From an uncultured Mesorhizobium sp. (GTDB lineage Bacteria > Pseudomonadota > Alphaproteobacteria > Rhizobiales > Rhizobiaceae): a stretch of 51,354 nucleotides of DNA. The notes below the pieces were generated by a model that did not search any database, had not been told where the DNA came from, and saw only the letters and a program-made list of their open reading frames with translations. The stretch spans positions 1-51,354 of the forward strand of contig CALFXR010000218.1 in NCBI GenBank assembly GCA_937958475.1. The letters are read 5' to 3'. The position numbers were made by a program, and so were the translations under genes. Positions 36,018-45,160 of this stretch are shown piece after piece. Positions within the stretch are counted from its first letter, which is position 1. Every line of letters begins with the position of its first letter.

Positions 36018-37336
36018 GCGAACGCTGGGCACGAACGATCCTGACGACCTATCGCTGGGTCGGCGCTGCGGCCTACCCTCTGGTCGGCGGCTATGTCGCC
36101 TGGCGCGCCAGCAAGGGCAAGGAGGACCGTGCCCGCCGCCGTGAACGCTACGGCATCGCGGACCGCGATCGCCCCGCGGGACCGCTCGTCTGGCTCCATG
36201 CAGCGAGCGTCGGCGAGACCAACGCGGTGTCGCCGTTGATCGATCGCATTCTCGGATTCGGCATAAACGTCGTTGTCACGACCGGTACGGTGACGTCGGC
36301 GGAGGTTTGCGAGAAGCGCTTCGGCGACAGGGTCATCCATCAATACGTGCCGCTTGACCTCAAGCCGGCCGTTTCGAACTTTCTCGAACACTGGCAGCCG
36401 GATCTCGCGATCATTGCCGAATCCGAACTCTGGCCGATGACCATTCTCGAACTCGGCGCCCGCCGGGTGCCGCAGGTCCTCGTCAATGGCAGGCTGTCCG
36501 ATCGTTCGTTCCGCGCCTGGAAGCGGCGGGCCTACATCGCCGAAGCTCTCTTCGAGAACCTCGCCCATGTGATCGCCCAGTCGGATGCCGACGGCGAGCG
36601 CTTCAGCGCGCTCGGCGCGCGGCCCGTCACCGTTTCCGGCAATCTCAAGGTCGATACGGACCCGCCGCCGGTCGACGAGCGGACGCTGTCTCGCACCCGC
36701 TCCGAGATCGGCCGCCGCCAGACCTGGGCAGCGGTTTCCACGCATGACGGCGAGGAGCAGATCGCGGCCGACATCCACCAACGTCTCAAGTCGCGCCATC
36801 CGGACCTCCTCACCATCATCGTTCCGCGTCACCCGGAGCGATCCGACGCACTCGCGGCCGAGTTCGCCCAGGCAGGGCTCGACGTCGTGCGGCGCAGCAC
36901 GGGCGAGCGTATCCGTCCGGGGACCGACATCTTCCTCGGCGATACGATCGGCGAGATGGGCCTCTACCTCCGGCTGACCGAGATCGCCTTCGTCGGCCGT
37001 TCGCTGACGGCCGAAGGCGGGCAGAACCCCCTGGAACCGGCGATGCTGCACACCGCCGTGCTGGCCGGCGTCAACGTCCAGAACTTTCGTGAAAGCTACC
37101 AGCACCTCATCGACGCGGGTGGCGCCAAGCTGGTCAAGGACCAGGAAATGCTGGCCGGCGCGATAAACTACCTTCTCAACAATCCGGCGGTCCGTGCCCG
37201 CATGATCGGCGCCGGCGCGGCTGCCGTGGAAGAGATGCGCGGCGCGCTCGCCAAGACACTGCGGATACTGGAGCCATTCCTACAGCCGCTCAGCGTCAAG
37301 TCGCGGCTCAAGCAGGGCAACGGGAGCAGCCGATAG
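36014..37336 (+). CDS. waaA: 3-deoxy-D-manno-octulosonic acid (Kdo) transferase
   Basis: 440 residues; adds Kdo from CMP-Kdo to the lipid A precursor. It has an N-terminal membrane anchor (ILTTYRWVGAAAYPLVGGY), the acceptor-side catalytic region LVWLHAASVGETNAV, and in the C-terminal half the donor-binding IFLGDTIGEMGLYLRL and GRSLTAEGGQNPLEPAM typical of WaaA/KdtA. Fourth-base overlap with DUF374 upstream and one-base overlap with lpxK downstream show tight operon packing. Confidence 0.96.
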   Translation: MSERWARTILTTYRWVGAAAYPLVGGYVAWRASKGKEDRARRRERYGIADRDRPAGPLVWLHAASVGETNAVSPLIDRILGFGINVVVTTGTVTSAEVCEKRFGDRVIHQYVPLDLKPAVSNFLEHWQPDLAIIAESELWPMTILELGARRVPQVLVNGRLSDRSFRAWKRRAYIAEALFENLAHVIAQSDADGERFSALGARPVTVSGNLKVDTDPPPVDERTLSRTRSEIGRRQTWAAVSTHDGEEQIAADIHQRLKSRHPDLLTIIVPRHPERSDALAAEFAQAGLDVVRRSTGERIRPGTDIFLGDTIGEMGLYLRLTEIAFVGRSLTAEGGQNPLEPAMLHTAVLAGVNVQNFRESYQHLIDAGGAKLVKDQEMLAGAINYLLNNPAVRARMIGAGAAAVEEMRGALAKTLRILEPFLQPLSVKSRLKQGNGSSR

Positions 37337-38364
37337 TGGCCAGCGAAGCACCGCCTTTCTGGTGGAAGGCGCCGGACTGGCGCGCCTTCGCGCTCTATCC
37401 GCTGTCGGCCGTCTATGGCGCCGTAACGGCGCGGCGCATGATCACTGCGGAGCGGAAGAAGGTCGACCTGCCGGTTCTCTGTGTCGGCAACCTCACCGTC
37501 GGGGGCACCGGAAAGACACCCGTGGCCATCGCGCTCGCAAGGCAGGCGCTCGCCATGAAGCTCACGCCCGGCTTTCTGTCGCGCGGTCACGGCGGCGGGT
37601 TCTCTCGCCCGCACATCGTCGACCCGCATGGCGACAGCGCCCGCCATGTCGGCGACGAGCCTCTGCTGCTCGCCGAACATGCGCCGGTCGCGGTGACCGC
37701 GAACCGTGCCGCGGGCGCCGGGATGCTCGCCGAGCGCGGCTGCGACTTCCTCATCATGGACGACGGCTTCCAGAGCGCGCGCATCCACATCGACTACGCG
37801 CTCCTCGTCGTCGACGCCATGCGCGGCATCGGTAACGGCCACGTCGTTCCCGGCGGGCCGTTGCGCGCCCCCGTGGTGGGGCAACTGCGCTTCGCCGACG
37901 CAATCCTGACCATCGGCGACGGCGATGCGGCGAACGGGGTCATCCGCATGGCGGCGCGCGCCAACAAGCCGGTCTTCGAGGCGCATTCCCGACCGCGCAA
38001 TCCCGAGGCCGTTGCAGGCCGGCGGGTGCTCGCCTTCGCCGGCATCGGCAATCCGGAGAAGTTCTACCAGTCGCTCCGTCAGTCGGGGGCCGACCTCGCC
38101 GCGACAAAGTCCTTCCCAGACCACTACCAGTTCATGGCCGACGAACTCGACGACCTCGCCATCCAGGCGGACAAGGCCGACCTCGTCCTGGTCACGACGG
38201 CGAAGGACGCGGCGCGGCTGCGCCATGCGAAGGGTGTTCCAGAGGGATTCGTCGAGCGTTTGGTCGTCCTCGAGATCGATACGGTGTTCGAGGCCGATCC
38301 GGTGCCGGAGCGCATTGTCGACGAGACGCTGGCGGCATGGCGGAAGCGCCAGATGGAAGCCTAA
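37336..38364 (+). CDS. lpxK: Tetraacyldisaccharide 4'-kinase
   Basis: 342 residues; phosphorylates the lipid A disaccharide at the 4' position at the inner membrane. The P-loop is NLTVGGTGKTPVAIAL; LSRGHGGGFSRPH, VGDEPLLLA and FLIMDDGFQSARI are further family hallmarks. The start GTG 37336 shares its first base with the waaA stop codon (TAGTG). The last gene of the operon, convergent with DUF2093 28 bases away. Confidence 0.96.
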   Translation: MASEAPPFWWKAPDWRAFALYPLSAVYGAVTARRMITAERKKVDLPVLCVGNLTVGGTGKTPVAIALARQALAMKLTPGFLSRGHGGGFSRPHIVDPHGDSARHVGDEPLLLAEHAPVAVTANRAAGAGMLAERGCDFLIMDDGFQSARIHIDYALLVVDAMRGIGNGHVVPGGPLRAPVVGQLRFADAILTIGDGDAANGVIRMAARANKPVFEAHSRPRNPEAVAGRRVLAFAGIGNPEKFYQSLRQSGADLAATKSFPDHYQFMADELDDLAIQADKADLVLVTTAKDAARLRHAKGVPEGFVERLVVLEIDTVFEADPVPERIVDETLAAWRKRQMEA

Positions 38365-38392
38365 AGCCTTCCCCGCCGTTCGGGATCGAATC

Positions 38393-38626
38393 TCAGCCGC
38401 GCCGACGCAGGCCGGCGTCGCACTCGATCTCGCGCTGCAGGGAGGCGGCGGCGCTGGCGTAGGGCTCCTGGCGCGCGACGCTCCAATATTTGAGTTCGTC
38501 GAGCGGGATGGATTCGTGCGTGACCGCGCACCGGACGAAGGCGCCCGGACTGGTGACCTGGAAATCGCCGTCCAGGTAGCGGACCTTGGCCTCGCGCGAA
38601 CCGGGGCCTTCGAAGCGGTTCATCAT
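38393..38626 (-). CDS. DUF2093 family protein
   Basis: 77 residues (AKVRYLDGDFQVTSPGAFVRC, HESIPLDELKYWSVARQEPY), a small DUF2093 protein conserved in rhizobia next to lipid A or mutL genes. Two cysteines and no membrane segment; function unknown. Start at the ATG pair 38621-38626, with GAGAGGG upstream. Confidence 0.88.
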   Translation of the reverse strand: MMNRFEGPGSREAKVRYLDGDFQVTSPGAFVRCAVTHESIPLDELKYWSVARQEPYASAAASLQREIECDAGLRRRG

Positions 38627-38702
38627 GTCGCCCTCTCAGTGCCGTCTTCCGCCACAGATTCTCCGCGAGGTCAAGGCGATGGCGCTAAAGCCGGTGCGAC
38701 GC

Positions 38703-40553
<1,851 letters not shown>

Positions 40554-40611
40554 CGACCCAGCATAGCCGGATTCGCGGGCGAGGGGAGGGCGTGCCTCAG
40601 GGGTTGGGCGC

Positions 40612-41511
40612 CTACCGCGCCGCCAGCCAGTCGCGCACGCGGCGGGCGTTGTCGGAGAGCCCGCCCTCCTTGGGCCAGACCACGTAGAAGCCCTTGCCCG
40701 TGGTCATCACGTGTTCGGTGACGCGGACCAGCAGGCCCGAGGCGAGCAGCCTCTCGACGAGGTGCCGCCAGCCGATGGCGATGCCCTGTCCCTCCATCGC
40801 CGCCTGGATGACCAGCGCGTAGTCGTTGATGCGCAGGCCCGTGCCGGCCACGGCGAAGGAAAGCCCGGCCGAGCGGAACCAGTCGTCCCAGTTGGCGGCC
40901 TCGCGGAACGGCTCCTCGAGGTGGATCAGCCGGTGCGAGGCGAGGTCGGCGACAGTCCGGGGCAGGCCGAAGCGGGCGGCGTAGGCCGCGCCGGCGACGG
41001 GGAAGATCTCCTCCGGCGCCAGCGGCAGCGCTTCGTAGCTCGGCCAGTCCTGCGGGTCGCCGCCGCGGATGCCGAGCGGGATGCCCTCGGCGACGATGTC
41101 GAGGTCGCGGTCCGCCGTCTGGATGCGCAGGTCGATGCCCGGCAGGTCCTCGCGGAACTGCTGCAGCCTGGGCATCATCCAGAACGAGGCAAACGCGGTC
41201 GACGCCGACAGCGTCACGTGGCTGCCGACGGCGAGTTGCCTCAAATCCTCCGCCGACTTGCGGATGTGCGACAGGCCGAGCGAGACGTCGGCGAAGAAGC
41301 GCGTCCCTGCCTCGGTCAGGCGCACCTGTCGGTGGCGGCGGTGGAACAGCGGCACGCCGAGCTGCGTCTCCAGCCCGCGCACGGCATAGGATACCGCAGC
41401 CTGGCTCATGCCGAGCTCGCGCGCGGCGGCGGTGAAGGAGGCCAGCCGTCCGGCGGCTTCGAAGACGATGAGGCTGCCGGCCGACGGCAGCAGGCGACGC
41501 AGGTTCTGCAT
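40612..41511 (-). CDS. LysR family transcriptional regulator
   Basis: 299 residues. N-terminal helix-turn-helix (SFTAAARELGMSQAAVSYAVRGLE), then the periplasmic-binding-type ligand domain. The LIVFEAAGRLASFTAAARELG and PLFHRRHRQVRLTEAG blocks resemble the GcvA subgroup. It is divergent from the MttB-family gene (112 bp apart), so it most likely controls the downstream catabolic cluster in response to an intermediate. An inverted repeat, TACAAGC (41524-41530) and GCTTGTA (41584-41590), flanks the intergenic region and is a candidate binding site. Confidence 0.92.
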   Translation of the reverse strand: MQNLRRLLPSAGSLIVFEAAGRLASFTAAARELGMSQAAVSYAVRGLETQLGVPLFHRRHRQVRLTEAGTRFFADVSLGLSHIRKSAEDLRQLAVGSHVTLSASTAFASFWMMPRLQQFREDLPGIDLRIQTADRDLDIVAEGIPLGIRGGDPQDWPSYEALPLAPEEIFPVAGAAYAARFGLPRTVADLASHRLIHLEEPFREAANWDDWFRSAGLSFAVAGTGLRINDYALVIQAAMEGQGIAIGWRHLVERLLASGLLVRVTEHVMTTGKGFYVVWPKEGGLSDNARRVRDWLAAR

Positions 41512-41623
41512 AAGGTGAGTTTATACAAGCGATGAGAATTTTCCAGCGTCACGAACGACGTGGGGAGGTCTAGGCTCGACCAGGCTTGTAGAGCTGTTTC
41601 GTACGGTGCCGGTGGGAGAAGCC

Positions 41624-43189
41624 ATGTCTGACGCGGTGATGGAGGTTGCGGCGGAACCGGCGCGGCGGCGCGAGCGTGGCGGACGCCAGGCGCGCCGCGA
41701 GGAGCGTTCGCATGGATCGCAGGGTCTCGGCAGGCCCTACATCCTGCGCGGCATTCCGACCTACGACGTGCTTTCCGAGGAGAACCTGGTCCGCATCGAA
41801 CGGACCGCCGACCGCATCCTCGCCGAGATCGGTATCGAGTTCCGCGACGATCCGGTCGCGCTCGATCACTGGCGCCGCGCCGGCGCCGATGTCGACGGCG
41901 TCCTTGTGAAGTTCGAACCGGGGCTGCTGCGCGAGGTCCTGAAGACCGCGCCGGCGGAATTCACCCAGCATGCGCGCAACCCTGCGCGCAGCGTCAGGAT
42001 CGGCGGCAGGAGCGTCGTCTTCTCGCCGGCCTACGGCTCGCCCTTCGTCATGGACCTCGACAAGGGCCGACGCTACGGAACGATCGAGGATTTCGAGAAC
42101 TTCGTGAAGCTGGCGCAGTCCTCGCCCTGGCTGCATCATTCGGGCGGCACGATCTGCGAGCCGGTCGACGTGCCGGTGAACAAGCGCCATCTCGACATGG
42201 TCTATGCGCACATCCGCTACTCCGACCGCGCCTTCATGGGTTCGGTGACGGCCGAGAGCCGGGCGGAGGATTCGATCGACATGGCGCGCATCGTCTTCGG
42301 CGAGCGCTTCGTCGACGAGAACTGCGTCATCCTCGGCAATGTCAACGTCAACTCGCCGCTGGTCTGGGACGCGACCATGACGACGGCGCTGCGCGCCTAC
42401 GCCCGCGCCAACCAGTGCGCCGTCGTCGTGCCGTTCATCCTCGGCGGCGCCATGGGACCGGTGACCAATGCCGGCGCCATCGCCCAGTCGCTGGCCGAGA
42501 CCATGGCCGGTTGCGCGCTCACCCAGCTCGAGCGGCCCGGCGCGCCGGTCATCTTCGGCAATTTCCTGTCGTCGATGTCGCTGCGCTCCGGCTCGCCCAC
42601 CTTCGGCACGCCGGAGCCGGCGATCGGCTCGATGGTGATCGGCCAGCTTGCCCGGCGGCTCAACCTGCCGCTACGCTGCTCCGGCAACTTCACCACCTCG
42701 AAGCTGCCTGACGCCCACGCCATGAACGAGGGCACCATGTCGATGCTGGCCGCGGTGCACTGCGGCGCCAACTTCATCCTGCATTCCGCCGGCTTCCTCG
42801 ACGGCCTATTGTCGATGTCCTACGAGAAGTTCGTCATGGACGCCGACTTCTGCGGCGCGCTGCACACCTATCTCGACGGCGTTCAGATCGACGACAACCA
42901 GCTGGCGCTGGACGCCTTTCGCGAGGTCGGGCCGGGCAGCCATTTCTTCGGCTGCGCCCACACGATGGCGAACTACGAGACGGCCTTCTGGGATTCCGAG
43001 ATCGCCGACAACGAGCCCTACGAGAAGTGGCAGGCGGCGGGTTCGACCGACGCCGCGACGCGCGCCAACCGCCTGTGGAAGAAGAAGCTCGCGGAATACG
43101 TCGCCCCGCCGCTCGACGAGGGCATCGACGAGGCGCTGAAGGACTTCATCGCACTTCGCAAGGCGGCGAGCCAGGACGCCTGGTACTGA
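41624..43189 (+). CDS. MttB family trimethylamine/quaternary amine methyltransferase (non-pyrrolysine)
   Basis: 521 residues of the MttB superfamily. Pyrrolysine-dependent MttB acts on trimethylamine; the many pyrrolysine-free relatives that have been studied demethylate quaternary amines such as glycine betaine, proline betaine and carnitine, passing the methyl to a corrinoid protein. Here no in-frame amber codon is present. Family blocks include YILRGIPTYDVLSEENLV, SGGTICEPVDVPVN, GAMGPVTNAGAIAQSLAE and GFLDGLLSMSYEKFVMD. I chose ATG 41624 with GGGAG just upstream. No corrinoid protein or reactivase is encoded in the window, so either the partner lies elsewhere or the chemistry differs. Sixteen bases separate it from the next gene. 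Confidence 0.88.
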   Translation: MSDAVMEVAAEPARRRERGGRQARREERSHGSQGLGRPYILRGIPTYDVLSEENLVRIERTADRILAEIGIEFRDDPVALDHWRRAGADVDGVLVKFEPGLLREVLKTAPAEFTQHARNPARSVRIGGRSVVFSPAYGSPFVMDLDKGRRYGTIEDFENFVKLAQSSPWLHHSGGTICEPVDVPVNKRHLDMVYAHIRYSDRAFMGSVTAESRAEDSIDMARIVFGERFVDENCVILGNVNVNSPLVWDATMTTALRAYARANQCAVVVPFILGGAMGPVTNAGAIAQSLAETMAGCALTQLERPGAPVIFGNFLSSMSLRSGSPTFGTPEPAIGSMVIGQLARRLNLPLRCSGNFTTSKLPDAHAMNEGTMSMLAAVHCGANFILHSAGFLDGLLSMSYEKFVMDADFCGALHTYLDGVQIDDNQLALDAFREVGPGSHFFGCAHTMANYETAFWDSEIADNEPYEKWQAAGSTDAATRANRLWKKKLAEYVAPPLDEGIDEALKDFIALRKAASQDAWY

Positions 43190-43204
43190 GAACGGGAGCC
43201 GGCC

Positions 43205-44389
43205 ATGAAGATCACCAACATCCGCGTCACCCACGTCAACGTGCCCCTCGACGCGCCGTTCTGGTGGACGGCCGGCCTCTATGGCGGGGCGTCGAAGTCG
43301 ATCGTCGAGGTCGAGACCGACGAAGGCATCGTCGGCCTCGGCGAGGCGCCGTGGTGGCATTTCGGCGAGGTGATCAAGGCCGAGATCGCGCCGGCGCTGA
43401 TCGGCGCCGATCCGCTCGACATCGCCGACTGCGAGGCGCGCTGCGTGCCGCCGTGGCAGATCACCGCCAACACCGGAGAGAATGCGGCTTCGGTCGCCTT
43501 CGGTGCGGTCGAGCTGGCGCTGTGGGACATCCGCGGCAAGGCTTTCGGCATGCCGCTCTACAAGCTGCTCGGCGGCGCCGTGCGCAAGGATATCCCGTTC
43601 TCCGAGTACTTCGCCTTCCGGCCGAAGCACGAGGGCGCGGGCGGCGAGATGAGCCCGGAGGCGATCGTCGACTACTGCCTGAAGATGCGCGAGGAGCACG
43701 GCTCGACCATCTTCGAGGGCAAGCTGATCATGGGCGACCCGCAGCTCGAGATCAGGACGGTCCGGATGCTGCGCGAGGCGCTCGGCGAGGCCGCTCAGAT
43801 CAAGCTCGATTCCAACATGCAGTGGTCGCTGACCACGGCGCGTTGGGTGCTACGCGAGATCGAGCCGTTCAACGTGCGCAACTACGAGGACCCGGTCGCC
43901 ACCTTCGAGGAGATGGCGGCGCTGCGCCAGCATTCGCGCATTCCGTTCTCCACCCACGTGCCCGACCTGCGCCGCTCCGTGGCGCTCGGCGCCCCCGACT
44001 TCTTCGTCTGCAACTTCGCCGCACTCGGCGGCCTGTCGAAGACGCTGAAATTCATCGCCGCCTGCGAGGCGATGGGCAAGGGCTTCTGGTGCTATTCCAA
44101 CGACCTCGGCATCATGACCGCAGCCTACCTGCACGTGGTGGCCGCAACACCGCATATCACCGAGGCTTCGCAGTCGCTGTTCCGCTGGCAGGTCGGCGAC
44201 GTCATCCAGGATGGCCCCTTCCGCCAGACGAACAATGTCGTCAAGGTGCCGGAAGGCCCCGGCCTCGGCGTCGTGCTCGACCGCTTCGCCATGAAGCGAT
44301 GGGCGCAGCACTTCGCCGACAACGGGCCGATGGGCCACTTCTCCGATCCCGCCAATCCCGGCCGCTACCGCCGGCTGCCGCTCAATTGA
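43205..44389 (+). CDS. Enolase superfamily protein (glucarate dehydratase-like)
   Basis: 394 residues: an N-terminal capping domain and a (beta/alpha)7-beta barrel. Metal ligands appear in KLDSNMQWS (Asp) and RNYEDPV (Glu), with VCNFAAL giving a likely third. The C-terminus VPEGPGLGVVLD and PANPGRYRRLPLN is of glucarate-dehydratase type. But the catalytic His region, which reads SHSNNH in glucarate dehydratase, is CYSNDLG here, and the KxK lysine pair seems reduced to one (FEGKLIMG). So it is unlikely to be a normal glucarate dehydratase. Its place directly after the MttB gene suggests action on the carbon skeleton of the same substrate, as an epimerase or dehydratase. Function is unproven. 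Confidence 0.85.
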   Translation: MKITNIRVTHVNVPLDAPFWWTAGLYGGASKSIVEVETDEGIVGLGEAPWWHFGEVIKAEIAPALIGADPLDIADCEARCVPPWQITANTGENAASVAFGAVELALWDIRGKAFGMPLYKLLGGAVRKDIPFSEYFAFRPKHEGAGGEMSPEAIVDYCLKMREEHGSTIFEGKLIMGDPQLEIRTVRMLREALGEAAQIKLDSNMQWSLTTARWVLREIEPFNVRNYEDPVATFEEMAALRQHSRIPFSTHVPDLRRSVALGAPDFFVCNFAALGGLSKTLKFIAACEAMGKGFWCYSNDLGIMTAAYLHVVAATPHITEASQSLFRWQVGDVIQDGPFRQTNNVVKVPEGPGLGVVLDRFAMKRWAQHFADNGPMGHFSDPANPGRYRRLPLN

Positions 44390-44403
44390 ATAGGTTTCAG
44401 AGG

Positions 44404-44415
44404 CACGTCGACGTG
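44404..44415. promoter_or_regulatory. Palindromic operator candidate upstream of the ParE-type pair
   Basis: CACGTCGACGTG, a perfect 12-bp palindrome, 13 bases before the antitoxin start codon. Toxin-antitoxin operons are usually autorepressed through such sites; binding is inferred. Confidence 0.5.
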
Positions 44416-44428
44416 GTAGGATGGCCGC

Positions 44429-44662
44429 ATGACGAGACTTCTCAAGCAGGCAATCGAGGCTGTCAGCCGTTTGTCGGCCGCAGAGCAGGACGAGATCGCC
44501 CAGATGCTTCTCGAGATCGTCCGAGACGGCGATGACGGCGATGTCTATGTGCTTTCGGACGAGGAACGTGCGGCGCTCGAACATTCCCTCGAATTCGCCG
44601 ACAGGGGAGAGTTCGCGACGGACGATGAAGTGCAGGCTGTCTTCGCGAAATACCGGCTGTGA
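44429..44662 (+). CDS. Antitoxin of a ParE/RelE-type system
   Basis: 77 acidic residues (LSAAEQDEIAQMLLEIV, SDEERAALEHSLEFADRGEFA), predicted all-helical. It resembles short antitoxins of the addiction-module type that precede ParE/RelE toxins. The C-terminal half would wrap the toxin. AGGA lies seven bases before ATG 44429. Its stop overlaps the toxin start by four bases (GTGA). Confidence 0.82.
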   Translation: MTRLLKQAIEAVSRLSAAEQDEIAQMLLEIVRDGDDGDVYVLSDEERAALEHSLEFADRGEFATDDEVQAVFAKYRL

Positions 44663-44955
44663 AGATAAAGTTCACTCCGCCCGCGCTGGCGGATGTCGAC
44701 CAAATACTCGAATTCCTCCAGACGGAGTCCGCAGAGGCGGCGGATCGGCTGCAGTCCCGGCTTCGCGCCGTGATCGACGGATTGAGCGAATTCCCGCGGT
44801 CAGGCCGCCGGACGAACCTGCGTCACGTCCGATACGCCAACACCCATCCCTATCCGTACCTGGTCTTCTACCGCCTGAGGCCAGGGCTGATCGAGGTCAT
44901 CGGCGTGCGACACGGAGCACGCGATCCGAACTCCATGCCCGCCCTTCCGCGATAG
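44659..44955 (+). CDS. ParE/RelE family toxin
   Basis: 98 residues of the RelE/ParE fold: KFTPPALADVDQILEFLQTE, then GLSEFPRSGRRTNLRHVRY and YLVFYRLRPGLIEVIGVRHGARD. ParE members poison gyrase and RelE members cut mRNA; this one is closer to the ParE pattern (ending VRHGARD). Start GTG 44659 is coupled to the antitoxin stop. The pair sits inside the presumed amine-catabolism cluster, where it may help to keep the region in the population. Confidence 0.88.
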   Translation: MKIKFTPPALADVDQILEFLQTESAEAADRLQSRLRAVIDGLSEFPRSGRRTNLRHVRYANTHPYPYLVFYRLRPGLIEVIGVRHGARDPNSMPALPR

Positions 44956-45160
44956 CGGCGCTCGGAAGAAGTGGCGCGCTCGATCCGCGCCTCGAATCCG
45001 CGGCTTCCGCACCGCTCCAGCCCGCGACGGACGGTCACGTCTTGGCCGGACAACCGAGCGACTTCCGGGAGCCCGTCCGCACGGCTAGTCGGTGTGGCGC
45101 GTCCCGGCATCTTTCGATTTTCGCGTCCTGGCGGGCGCATGTAAACCTTCCACGGATGAC
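44956..45160. other. Intergenic gap ahead of the flavoenzyme gene, nothing recognised
   Basis: About 205 bases between the ParE-type toxin and the flavoenzyme gene. No terminator or operator stands out. Open frames through it have no family similarity. A promoter for the flavoenzyme gene may lie here. Confidence 0.35.

Noticed and set aside
41624..43189. Pyrrolysine-containing MttB
   Set aside because: No in-frame TAG exists within the gene, so it belongs to the pyrrolysine-free branch.
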